Shown here piece after piece: positions 29,230 through 37,228 of a stretch of DNA of 64,000 bases. Origin of the DNA: Prevotellaceae bacterium MN60 (lineage in GTDB: Bacteria; Bacteroidota; Bacteroidia; Bacteroidales; Bacteroidaceae); the NCBI GenBank assembly GCA_900199555.1, contig FZQZ01000001.1, positions 1 to 64,000 of the forward strand. Direction: 5' to 3'. The translations under genes and the position numbers were made by a program. How positions within the stretch are numbered: the stretch's first letter is position 1; each line of letters begins with the position of its first letter. A model generated the notes under the pieces. The model was not told where the DNA came from. It searched no databases and saw only the letters and a list, made by a program, of their open reading frames with translations.

Positions 29230-31608
29230 ATGGAACGACTGTGGAATCTCAACTATATCAAGGTGATGACAGCGAACTTCTCGCTGTTCTTCGCCTTTTA
29301 TTTGTTGACACCACTCTTGCCCCTTTATCTGCACGAGACCTTTGGTGCTACGAAAGATGTGATAGGCCTAGTATTATCGGGCTATACAATTACGGCACTC
29401 TTGTCAAGGCCCTTTAGTGGCTATCTGGTAGACTCGTTTCCACGCAAGATGGTGCTACTGGTTTCATACATCGCCTTTGCCATCTTCTTTGCTGGCTATC
29501 TGGCAGCATCAACGCTGGTATTGTTTACCATCGTGAGAACACTACATGGAGCACCCTTTGGCGCTCTTACGGTAGCCAACTCTACAGTAGCCATAGATGT
29601 ACTCCCCTCATCACGACGCAACGAGGGCATAGGCTATTATGGACTGAGCAACAATCTGGCCATGGCGATATCGCCCACCTTTGCTCTTCTGATATATTCA
29701 CAAACGCATAACTTCAAACTGCTATTCTGGTTGGCATTTGCTATCGCCACCTTTGGATTAGCAGTAGATGCTACGGTAAAGTTGAAGCCACACTCCTCAC
29801 TCCACACTCCTCCCTCCTCGAAAAAGAAACTCTCCCTCGACCGTTTCTTCCTCTTGCGCGGATGGCTATTGGGCGTGAATATGGTATTCTTCGGTTTCTG
29901 CTTCGGCGTACTCAGCAACTATCTCGCCATCTACGGTAAACAGGTGATGGGCATCACGGGAGGTACGGGTACATGGTTTATGCTGTGTAGCGTCGGACTC
30001 ATCCTATCACGACTGCAAGGCGGAAAGGCACTACGACAAGGGCGACTGACACAGAATGCTGCAGGCGGTATTCTGATTTCGCTAGTGGGATATACGCTCT
30101 TTATTGCTGTCCCCAACATGGTGGGCTATTATGGTTCAGCCATCCTCATAGGACTGGGCAACGGACACATGTGGCCTGCTTTCCAGAATATGATGATATC
30201 AATGGCTCACCACAATGAGCGAGGCACCGCCAACTCTACCATTCTGGTATCGTGGGATGTAGGTATGGGATTGGGCATCCTGCTGGGTGGCATCATCGCC
30301 GAACTAGTAGGATACGCAGCAGCATTCTGGACGGTGGCAGCAGTCAATCTGACAGGAACGCTATTATACTTCCTACGCACCCAGAAGAGTGTCAGAAAGT
30401 ACCTGGCTATCCTACTCCTGCTCTTCACCGTACTCCCTACACAGGCTGGCAACAAGATTTATACGCCTCGCATCAAATCGCTGACAAGTATCGTGAATGG
30501 TGATTGGCAGAATCGTCCAATAATGACACTAAACAGTAGCGACGAAATGGTGATAGGCTTCGACGAACTGTCGCACACCTATCATCGTATGACCTACCAT
30601 CTGGAGCACTGCGAGGCCGACTGGTCTACGTCTGAGGATATCTTTGAGAGCGACTGGCTGCAGGGATTCAACGACAACCCCATAGAAGACTATCAGAATT
30701 CTATCAATACCACCATACTATATACGCACTACGAGTTGACCATCCCCAACGAGCGTTGTCAGCTGAAGATGAGTGGCAACTATCGTCTGACGGTATATGA
30801 CGAGGATGATGCTGACGAAAAAGTGCTAGAGGTGGAATTCTATGTAGTAGATCCACAGATGACCATCGGCATGGAGTTGACCACGAATACGGATATTGAC
30901 CATAACGACAAACATCAGCAGTTGTCGATGAGCGTGGCATATAACCATCTGCGCATTACCAATCTGGAAGAGCAGATTCATACGGTAGTCATGCAAAACT
31001 GGCGTGAAGAAGAGGCTCGTCATAACATTCGTCCCAACTTTATCAGCCATAAAGGACTGCAATGGGAACACAACCGCGAACTGATATTCAACGGTGGCAA
31101 CGAATATCATAAATACGAAGTGCTGGATGTGAGCCACCCCACCATGGGAATAGAGCGTATCATCTGGGATGGAAAGAGCTATCAGGCATACCCTTTCCCT
31201 GCTGTGGTAAGGCGTAACTATCTGACTGACGTAGATGCCGATGGTGCATTCTGCATTCGCAATAGCGATAGAAGGGAGTCGGATTATACATGCGACTATG
31301 TGTGGGTAAACTACGAACTACTGGCACCCTATCAGGGCGACCTGTATATCAACGGACAATGGACTACGGATGCCGACAAAGAGAAATACAAGATGAGATA
31401 TGACGGCACCCGACAAACATATTATACAGCAATTCTGCAAAAGCAAGGATATTACAACTATCAATATCTAACGGATAAAGGTGACATTCCATTATCAGAA
31501 GGCAACTTCTACGAAACCAGCAATCGCTATCAGGTGCTGGTATACTATAAAGAGGTAGGTGGTCGAACTTGGCAACTGGTGGGCTACAAAGCGTTAGCCT
31601 TGCGATAA
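29230..31608 (+). CDS. Fusion of an MFS transporter with a DUF5103 (T9SS plug-like) protein
   Basis: Residues 1 to about 387 are a major-facilitator transporter (MTANFSLFFAFYLLTPLLP, LSGYTITALLSRPFSGYLVD, 12 hydrophobic helices). Residues 388-407 (VRKYLAILLLLFTVLPTQAG) look exactly like a signal peptide ending in a TQA-G cleavage site. The rest matches DUF5103, the family of the type 9 secretion Plug protein, beginning NKIYTPRIKSL and containing YHLEHCEADWSTSE, QEGYYNYQYL-like KQGYYNYQYL, and EGNFYETSNRYQVLVYY. No stop or start codon separates the two halves. A 7-nt repeat (29792-29819) lies in the central loop of the transporter. The last 25 bases overlap the convergent regulator gene. Confidence 0.87.
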   Translation: MERLWNLNYIKVMTANFSLFFAFYLLTPLLPLYLHETFGATKDVIGLVLSGYTITALLSRPFSGYLVDSFPRKMVLLVSYIAFAIFFAGYLAASTLVLFTIVRTLHGAPFGALTVANSTVAIDVLPSSRRNEGIGYYGLSNNLAMAISPTFALLIYSQTHNFKLLFWLAFAIATFGLAVDATVKLKPHSSLHTPPSSKKKLSLDRFFLLRGWLLGVNMVFFGFCFGVLSNYLAIYGKQVMGITGGTGTWFMLCSVGLILSRLQGGKALRQGRLTQNAAGGILISLVGYTLFIAVPNMVGYYGSAILIGLGNGHMWPAFQNMMISMAHHNERGTANSTILVSWDVGMGLGILLGGIIAELVGYAAAFWTVAAVNLTGTLLYFLRTQKSVRKYLAILLLLFTVLPTQAGNKIYTPRIKSLTSIVNGDWQNRPIMTLNSSDEMVIGFDELSHTYHRMTYHLEHCEADWSTSEDIFESDWLQGFNDNPIEDYQNSINTTILYTHYELTIPNERCQLKMSGNYRLTVYDEDDADEKVLEVEFYVVDPQMTIGMELTTNTDIDHNDKHQQLSMSVAYNHLRITNLEEQIHTVVMQNWREEEARHNIRPNFISHKGLQWEHNRELIFNGGNEYHKYEVLDVSHPTMGIERIIWDGKSYQAYPFPAVVRRNYLTDVDADGAFCIRNSDRRESDYTCDYVWVNYELLAPYQGDLYINGQWTTDADKEKYKMRYDGTRQTYYTAILQKQGYYNYQYLTDKGDIPLSEGNFYETSNRYQVLVYYKEVGGRTWQLVGYKALALR
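29792..29819. repeat. 7-nt tandem repeat in the MFS central loop
   Basis: ACTCCTC ACTCCAC ACTCCTC CCTCCTC: four units, encoding HSSLHTPPSS in the hydrophilic loop between the two halves of the transporter. Confidence 0.85.
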
Positions 31609-34043
31609 TCCTGCGGAGTCATTCGATATTGATGATAAAATGACGAGATAAAAAAGTTGGGCGATACGAACGCACATTCGTTGGCAATTTCCTCTATCGG
31701 CGTGAGCGTAGTACGCAAGAGTTCGGAAGCTTCCTGCAGGCGCAGATTGATAATCAACATACGAGGGCTACCATCAATATGATTAGCAAGAATCTCATAA
31801 AGCATACCATGGCTCATTCCAACACATACAGTCAATTGGTGATAGGTAAGTTTATCATGGTGATGTTCTATAATATAAGGCACCAACTTCAACATCACTT
31901 CTTTAAATTTCTCACTAGTTACAGTGTTATTGCGTATCTCAGTATCGTCGACTTTATTTTGAGGTGCCAAGACCTCCTTCCTTAACTGCCCACAAAGTTC
32001 TGCATAATTACGAACACGACGCATCAGATTTTCCTCTTCATTGAGACAAACCATCCGCATCCTTGTATTGCGAACAAACAAGAAGAAGTTGATAGCCACA
32101 CAAACGAAGAAAAGAATGATAAGCAATACATAGATACCAGTACTGCGCCACCAAGGCTGGTCAACATATACAATCCATGTAAATGGCTCTTGTGGCCAAG
32201 TATTAGGCCATAAGGAAGCCTGCACCTCAATGACATACTTGTCTGGTTGCAAACCCAACATAGGCAGATGGAGCAGTCCACTACGGTCTACCAATCCACC
32301 AGATTTAGCATAAGAGAGTACACGCCATTGGTCAAAGCCCTGTAGTCCCTTTACGCGCACACGATAATAAGTCTGTATGGGACGAAGATAGTTTAAGCCT
32401 GAGAACGTAAGCGCCAAAGAATTCTGATTGTAATTCACATGAAACTCATACGAACGTGTAACACTACGATCAAGAATCTCCCGACCATTAACCTTAGTAC
32501 CAGGCTCTACAACAATACCATTAACCATCAAGCGTACTAACTTGGGCCAAAGTACTATGGAGCCGAAACGCTCTCCTTGGAAAGAGGCAGGATTAAAGAC
32601 AGTAACGTGATCGATGGATTGCATCACAATAGTTCCATCATTAAGTTTCATCGCACGATTGTTGAGAAACATCTCGTTGGGCACATCGTCCTGATTGTGA
32701 TAAGGTTCTAAGTGAGCAACCTTGTTATCACGAATATAGATATGTGTAATGGCATAACTACCCGCAACCCATATATCATGGTTATCATCCTCTACGATAG
32801 AACGGATAACCTCATTGAGAAACCCGTCTTTGCGCGTAAATACTTGCTTTTTGCCATCAGGAAGTTCTAAGACGAGACCATTATAGGTGCCAGACCATTT
32901 CCATCCACGACTATCACGATAGGTACAAATTTCCCGATAAGACAATGATGTTTCAGACTTTGGCATCTGATCTAGTTTCTTAATATATGTCTGTGCTTGA
33001 GGATCATTATTGGAATAAGTCTTAAACGGACTGGGGAATGCTTTCGAATAGAGCAATCCACGATGCACAGTACCCAACCATAATCCCCCCTGACGATCAA
33101 AGGTCAACGAGTTGATATTTGGAATCATCGTTCTACCCTTCGATAGTTTAATTTGCTCATAATGCCTAGACTGCTCTGTCAGTATATTATAAATAAAGTA
33201 ACCTCGCTCTGATGCAATATAGATATCGTTACCCATCGGGTACAAATCATTCATTTGAAATGGGGTTTCCATCAGTCTTACCCAGTGGCGTTTCTGGATA
33301 TCATAGCGCATCAATACAGCCGAATGCTCACTATTACGTATTTGGAAGTATTGATGACCCACCAGACAAAGAATTCCTGACTTCATGTATTTCTGCCTGT
33401 CTTCGACGTTAGTGAACGCCTCGTCGCGATACAAAAAACGAGAAGTCGTATAGTCGTAAACAGCAACTGAACCATCGGCATGGAACAACATCAATAAACG
33501 ATTATCGTAGAGATCTACATCTTGGAGAGTGGCTTTAGCTCTTATTTGGAACTTTTTCTTTAGGATGGCATTTGACAGACAATTACCACGTAAGAACCAC
33601 ATATTACATTCACCATCAGCAAAAAAATCATCAACGTGTGCTTTTTCATGCATAGCAACCAACACACTATCCACATTATCAACAAAGCGTTCTGTTAACA
33701 AGTCAACACAGGTCATCTTACCCTGTTTCTTACTCCACAGATGATGATATTTATCAAAAAACAGTTGGTAGTCACCTTTATATTTGGATAGTGCCCTAGC
33801 ACTTTTATCTTTAGGGTTTATATGAGTAAAATTAGCACCATCAAAGAAATTAATGTGTCCAATTGTAGAAAGAAGCACCCTACCCGACTTCGTACATCGA
33901 GCTATTTGTACACTATTATCAGCCAAGCCATTGGAAGCATCGTACACAATAAAAACTCTAGCCTCTTCACCAGCATATATGCTGATACTTACAACAAGCA
34001 TCAGTAAAGCCAATAAGAATTTGCTTAGTAGTTTTTTAGTCAT
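31584..34043 (-). CDS. Transmembrane propeller regulator with AraC-type DNA-binding domain, no kinase
   Basis: Signal peptide, two-component-regulator propeller blades (about 25-480; for example FDRQGGLWLGTVHRGLLYS), a Y_Y_Y-like domain (about 540-620), and one transmembrane helix (about 635-657, IYVLLIILFFVCVAINFFLF). A cytoplasmic linker of about 60 residues leads to an AraC/XylS helix-turn-helix (about 715-819; LTVCVGMSHGMLYEIL, IEEIANECAFVSPNFFISSFYHQYRMTPQDYRK read in parts). Hybrid two-component regulators of Bacteroidales normally carry histidine kinase and receiver domains between the membrane helix and the AraC domain; both are absent. It should act as a one-component, membrane-tethered transcription factor sensing a periplasmic ligand. 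Its regulon is unknown. Confidence 0.87.
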   Translation of the reverse strand: MTKKLLSKFLLALLMLVVSISIYAGEEARVFIVYDASNGLADNSVQIARCTKSGRVLLSTIGHINFFDGANFTHINPKDKSARALSKYKGDYQLFFDKYHHLWSKKQGKMTCVDLLTERFVDNVDSVLVAMHEKAHVDDFFADGECNMWFLRGNCLSNAILKKKFQIRAKATLQDVDLYDNRLLMLFHADGSVAVYDYTTSRFLYRDEAFTNVEDRQKYMKSGILCLVGHQYFQIRNSEHSAVLMRYDIQKRHWVRLMETPFQMNDLYPMGNDIYIASERGYFIYNILTEQSRHYEQIKLSKGRTMIPNINSLTFDRQGGLWLGTVHRGLLYSKAFPSPFKTYSNNDPQAQTYIKKLDQMPKSETSLSYREICTYRDSRGWKWSGTYNGLVLELPDGKKQVFTRKDGFLNEVIRSIVEDDNHDIWVAGSYAITHIYIRDNKVAHLEPYHNQDDVPNEMFLNNRAMKLNDGTIVMQSIDHVTVFNPASFQGERFGSIVLWPKLVRLMVNGIVVEPGTKVNGREILDRSVTRSYEFHVNYNQNSLALTFSGLNYLRPIQTYYRVRVKGLQGFDQWRVLSYAKSGGLVDRSGLLHLPMLGLQPDKYVIEVQASLWPNTWPQEPFTWIVYVDQPWWRSTGIYVLLIILFFVCVAINFFLFVRNTRMRMVCLNEEENLMRRVRNYAELCGQLRKEVLAPQNKVDDTEIRNNTVTSEKFKEVMLKLVPYIIEHHHDKLTYHQLTVCVGMSHGMLYEILANHIDGSPRMLIINLRLQEASELLRTTLTPIEEIANECAFVSPNFFISSFYHQYRMTPQDYRKANAL

Positions 34044-34117
34044 ATATCTATTTCCCTCTTATATTTTCGTGGCAAAGATAGGTAAAAAAAATATAACTTC
34101 CAAATTTTAAGCAAAAA

Positions 34118-34157
34118 AAAGAATCTTTCTCACAAATTTACATGAGAAAGATTCTTT
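34118..34157 (-). terminator. Terminator of tRNA-Pro
   Basis: Perfect 15-bp inverted repeat (34118-34132 with 34143-34157, core GAATCTTTCTCA), followed on the minus strand by a run of eight T. Confidence 0.88.
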
Positions 34158-34163
34158 AAAGCT

Positions 34164-34239
34164 TGGTCGAGGTGACAGGACTCGAACCTGCGACAGCCTG
34201 GTCCCAAACCAGGAACGCTACCAACTGCGCTACACCTCG
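34164..34239 (-). tRNA. tRNA-Pro (anticodon TGG)
   Basis: Cloverleaf read by eye. Acceptor CGAGGTG/CACCTCG with the bacterial C1-G72 pair of tRNA-Pro, anticodon stem CCTGG/CCAGG around TTTGGGA (anticodon TGG), T arm with GGTTCGAGTC, discriminator A and encoded CCA (34166-34164). Confidence 0.96.
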
Positions 34240-34249
34240 TTCTCTTAAG

Positions 34250-34287
34250 CGGGTGCAAAGGTACAAAATTCCTTTGACACCCGCAAA
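34250..34287 (-). promoter_or_regulatory. tRNA-Pro promoter inside a hairpin-forming dyad
   Basis: Minus strand TTTG (34287-34284), 20 bases, TACCTTTG (34263-34256). The -7 box is part of an imperfect inverted repeat pairing GCGGGTG.AAAGG (34250-34262) with CCTTT..CACCCGC (34271-34284). The same dyad lies just after the serine palmitoyltransferase stop and could also act in its 3' end. Confidence 0.7.
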
Positions 34288-34298
34288 TTTTTTAGCAA

Positions 34299-35486
34299 TT
34301 ATTTTATAATTCCTTGTTCAACAAATATCTTTTTCAGTGCAATCACTGAACGTTCTACCTGTTCTTCGGTGTGTGTAGCCATCAAAGCGTAACGTACCAA
34401 AGTGTCCTGAGGAGCACATGCTGGAGGAATTACAGGGTTGATAAATACACCAGCCTTGAAGGCCAAAGCAGTAACCAAGAAAGTCTTCTCGACATCGCGT
34501 ACATACAGAGGAATAATTGGGCTCTCTGTATCGCCAATCTCGAAACCTTCCTCAGCAAAACGCTTCAAAGCATACTTAGTCACCTTCCACAGAGCCTCAA
34601 TGCGCTCGGGTTCCTTCTGCAGGATATGGAGAGCCTCCATAGCAGCAGCAGTAGCAGCAGGAGTGTTAGAAGCTGAGAAGATATAAGTACGACAGGTGTG
34701 ACGCAGGAAGTTGATAGTATCAGCATCAGAAGCGATGAAACCACCAATAGAAGCCAGTGACTTAGAGAAGGTACCCATAATCAGGTCTACCTCATCGGTC
34801 AGTCCGAAGTAGTCACATACGCCACGTCCGTGGTCACCGAATACGCCAATACCATGAGCCTCGTCTACCATAATAGAGCAGTTGTACTTATGCTTTAGCT
34901 CTACAATCTCAGGCAACTTACACAAGTCACCCTCCATTGAGAATACACCATCCACAACAATCAGCTTAATAGCATCGTGTGGCAACTTCTGGAGCACACG
35001 CTCCAAGTCAGCCATATCGTTGTGCTTGTAGTGCAACTGACGAGCAAAAGACAAACGGCGTCCGTCTACGATACTAGCGTGGTCGCGGTCATCACAGATG
35101 ATGTAATCATCCTTACCAACAACCATTGCCAATACGCCCTGGTTTACAGAGAAACCAGTAGAGAAGCACAAACAGTCGTCTTTATGAATAAATTCAGAAA
35201 TTTCTTTTTCCAGTTGAACGTGAATGTCGAGCGTTCCGTTGAGGAATCGGCTACCGGCACAACCAGAACCATATTTGTCGAGTGCAGCCTTAGCAGCATC
35301 GATAATACGCTGGTCACCTGTCAGTCCTGTATAGGCATTAGATCCGAACATCAACACCTTGTGTCCGCCCATTTCAACTTCTGTACCCTGCTTACCTTCA
35401 ATCTCGCGGAAGTAGGGATAAACGTCAGCCTCCATATACTTTTGCGGCTCACGATAATGCTTGTATCTTTCTTGTAATTGTCCCAT
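34299..35486 (-). CDS. spt: Serine palmitoyltransferase (alpha-oxoamine synthase family)
   Basis: Condenses serine with palmitoyl-CoA to start sphingolipid synthesis. Alpha-oxoamine synthase fold: SNAYTGLTGDQRI, GSGCAGSRFLNGTLDIH, DRDHASIVDG, VDGVFSMEGD, VDEAHGIGVFG, and the PLP Lys242 in GTFSKSLASIGGF. 395 residues and the overall sequence fit the Bacteroidales enzyme; the alternatives are 2-amino-3-ketobutyrate CoA ligase or BioF. The divergent lipid kinase gene, whose family includes sphingoid-base kinases, supports the sphingolipid call. A TAACTTTG element at 35546-35539 is the likely promoter. Confidence 0.82.
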   Translation of the reverse strand: MGQLQERYKHYREPQKYMEADVYPYFREIEGKQGTEVEMGGHKVLMFGSNAYTGLTGDQRIIDAAKAALDKYGSGCAGSRFLNGTLDIHVQLEKEISEFIHKDDCLCFSTGFSVNQGVLAMVVGKDDYIICDDRDHASIVDGRRLSFARQLHYKHNDMADLERVLQKLPHDAIKLIVVDGVFSMEGDLCKLPEIVELKHKYNCSIMVDEAHGIGVFGDHGRGVCDYFGLTDEVDLIMGTFSKSLASIGGFIASDADTINFLRHTCRTYIFSASNTPAATAAAMEALHILQKEPERIEALWKVTKYALKRFAEEGFEIGDTESPIIPLYVRDVEKTFLVTALAFKAGVFINPVIPPACAPQDTLVRYALMATHTEEQVERSVIALKKIFVEQGIIK

Positions 35487-35656
35487 AATTTATAGGTAAA
35501 AGTAGCCTTAAAAGCTACGTCTTATTGTTTTCAGCCTGCAAAGTTACACATTTTTTATCAAATCGTGCACAAAAAATCATATATTTCTTCATTTTTACTA
35601 ATTTTATAGTTCTTAAGGCCTCTTTTTTCCACGAAACTTTGTAAATTTGCATACAA

Positions 35657-36691
35657 ATGAACGGAAAGAGAAATATAGTATTCATCATCAATCCCATTTC
35701 TGGCACGCAAAGCAAGGATGAAATGCCGAAGTTGATTGCCGACCATCTTAACGAGAGTCGCTTCCACTACGAGGTACGTTTTACCGAATATGCTGGGCAT
35801 GCAGCAGAGATTGCTCGTCAGTGTGCAGCCGACGGCATTGATATTGTGGTGGCTGTAGGTGGCGATGGCACCATCAACGAGGTAGCCCGCTCGCTAGTCC
35901 ATACCGACACCGCATTAGGCATTATCCCTTGTGGCTCTGGTAATGGATTGGCTCGTCATCTGTGTATTCCGATGGATGCCGTCAAGGCCATTCAGATTAT
36001 CAACAATTGCCAGATAGAATCGTTCGACTATGGTGTCATCAATGACCTACCCTTTTTCTGCACTTGCGGAATGGGCTTCGATGCCTTTATCTCACTAAAA
36101 TTTGCTGAAGCAGGCAAGCGTGGTCCTATCACCTATGTAGAAAATGTGCTGAAGGAAGGACTGAAATACGAGCCTGAGACCTACGAGATTGTGGATGAAA
36201 ATGGTACCGTATATCATAAAGCATTCCTCATAGCCTGTGCCAATGCCTCGCAATATGGCAACAATGCCTACATCGCCCCCGGTGCTACCATGCGCGATGG
36301 TATGATGGATGTGATTATCATGGAGCCCTTCGATGCGTTAGAGGCACCACAGATTGCTGCCGACCTGTTTATGAAGACGCTGGGCAACAATTCTAAGATA
36401 AAGACTTTCCGTGCACAAAGCATTCATATCCACCGAAAGAAGGCTGGCGCAATCCACTATGACGGCGACCCTATCATGACGGGAACAGATGTCGATGTAC
36501 ATATCGAGCACATGGGCATCAAGATTCTCACCAACCCAGAGGCTCCTGAGGATACTGCTCAGCCCAACCAACTGCTGAATGCTTTCAGTGATTTCTTTAA
36601 TAATATAAATAATGTACGCGAAGACATCGGCAAGGGCAGTCGTAGAATCCAAGCCATCAACAAGGTGCTTCTTCGCAAACTTCGTTCATAA
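35657..36691 (+). CDS. Lipid kinase of the diacylglycerol/sphingosine kinase family
   Basis: ATP-dependent lipid kinase of 344 residues. Nucleotide-binding motif AVGGDGTINEVARSL with upstream INPISGTQSK, IPCGSGNGLARHL, DYGVINDLPFFCTCGMGFDA, and a C-terminal domain with IHYDGDPIMTGTDVDVHI. No membrane helices. TAAATTTG at 35642-35649 ends only 7 bases before the ATG, implying an almost leaderless transcript. Divergent from spt; the substrate could be a sphingoid base or ceramide rather than diacylglycerol (inference from context). Confidence 0.88.
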   Translation: MNGKRNIVFIINPISGTQSKDEMPKLIADHLNESRFHYEVRFTEYAGHAAEIARQCAADGIDIVVAVGGDGTINEVARSLVHTDTALGIIPCGSGNGLARHLCIPMDAVKAIQIINNCQIESFDYGVINDLPFFCTCGMGFDAFISLKFAEAGKRGPITYVENVLKEGLKYEPETYEIVDENGTVYHKAFLIACANASQYGNNAYIAPGATMRDGMMDVIIMEPFDALEAPQIAADLFMKTLGNNSKIKTFRAQSIHIHRKKAGAIHYDGDPIMTGTDVDVHIEHMGIKILTNPEAPEDTAQPNQLLNAFSDFFNNINNVREDIGKGSRRIQAINKVLLRKLRS

Positions 36692-36697
36692 ACTATC

Positions 36698-36850
36698 GTG
36701 CAAATCTTACTCACCATATTGATTATTTTGGTGGCTGTAAGCTATGCCTTATGGAGGCTTTATCAGTCACTTCGCAGCAATGGCGACCCCTGTTGTGGAT
36801 GTGATTTGAAAAAAAGTTGCCAAAAATTTGGTCAATCCAAAGAAAAGTAG
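36698..36850 (+). CDS. FeoB-associated-type Cys-rich membrane peptide
   Basis: Small gene of 50 codons with a GTG start, 6 bases after the lipid kinase. One transmembrane helix (residues 3-18, ILLTILIILVAVSYAL), a basic/aromatic stretch (WRLYQSLRSN), then a CCGC motif at 32-35 and another Cys at 41. This is the layout of the short Cys-rich membrane proteins usually found next to FeoB. No feoB is in the window, so the iron link is by family only. The tail overlaps the promoter of tRNA-Cys. Confidence 0.72.
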   Translation: MQILLTILIILVAVSYALWRLYQSLRSNGDPCCGCDLKKSCQKFGQSKEK

Positions 36851-36858
36851 TACCTTTG
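36827..36858 (+). promoter_or_regulatory. Promoter of tRNA-Cys
   Basis: TTTG (36827-36830), exactly 20 bases, TACCTTTG (36851-36858). The -33 box lies inside the coding end of the small Cys-rich gene. About 90 bases of leader precede the tRNA and contain a small palindrome CAAGGTGCCTTG that echoes the tRNA 5' end. Confidence 0.75.
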
Positions 36859-36949
36859 CACTCGCTTTCAAGACAAGGTGCCTTGACAATAGTCGAGCCA
36901 CCTATGCTCAGAAGAGCTGATGCGAGCGTCGCTCTTCCTTCGCTAAAAC

Positions 36950-37021
36950 GGTGCCTTGGATGAGTGGCTTAGTCAACGGTCTGCAAAACCGTCTACGGCG
37001 GTTCGAATCCGCCAGGCACCT
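36950..37021 (+). tRNA. tRNA-Cys (anticodon GCA)
   Basis: Acceptor GGTGCCT/AGGCACC, anticodon stem ACGGT/ACCGT with loop CTGCAAA (anticodon GCA), T arm GGCGG TTCGAAT CCGCC, discriminator T as expected for cysteine. CCA not encoded. Confidence 0.96.
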
Positions 37022-37029
37022 CAGAGCAG

Positions 37030-37066
37030 AAGTGGAATTTCTAATCAGGAGTTCCACTTTTCTTTT
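37030..37066 (+). terminator. Terminator after tRNA-Cys
   Basis: Stem AAGTGGAA (37030-37037) with TTCCACTT (37052-37059), 14-base loop, followed by a T-rich run. Confidence 0.8.
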
Positions 37067-37228
37067 TTATCTACTACGAGAATACATTGGTCACTATACT
37101 CCGAGAAGACATTGACCCCTCTTTCTACAAAAATCAGAGAAAAATTGCCGTTATTTGAAAAAAAGTGTGTAAATTTGCATCACTATTTGGAAAAGAGCAA
37201 TTATTTTCACAAACAATAACTATTTATT

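Noticed and set aside
36870..36950. A partial second tRNA upstream of tRNA-Cys because GGTGCCTTG occurs twice.
   Set aside because: Only about ten bases match; no anticodon or T arm can be formed, and the match is part of a small palindrome.
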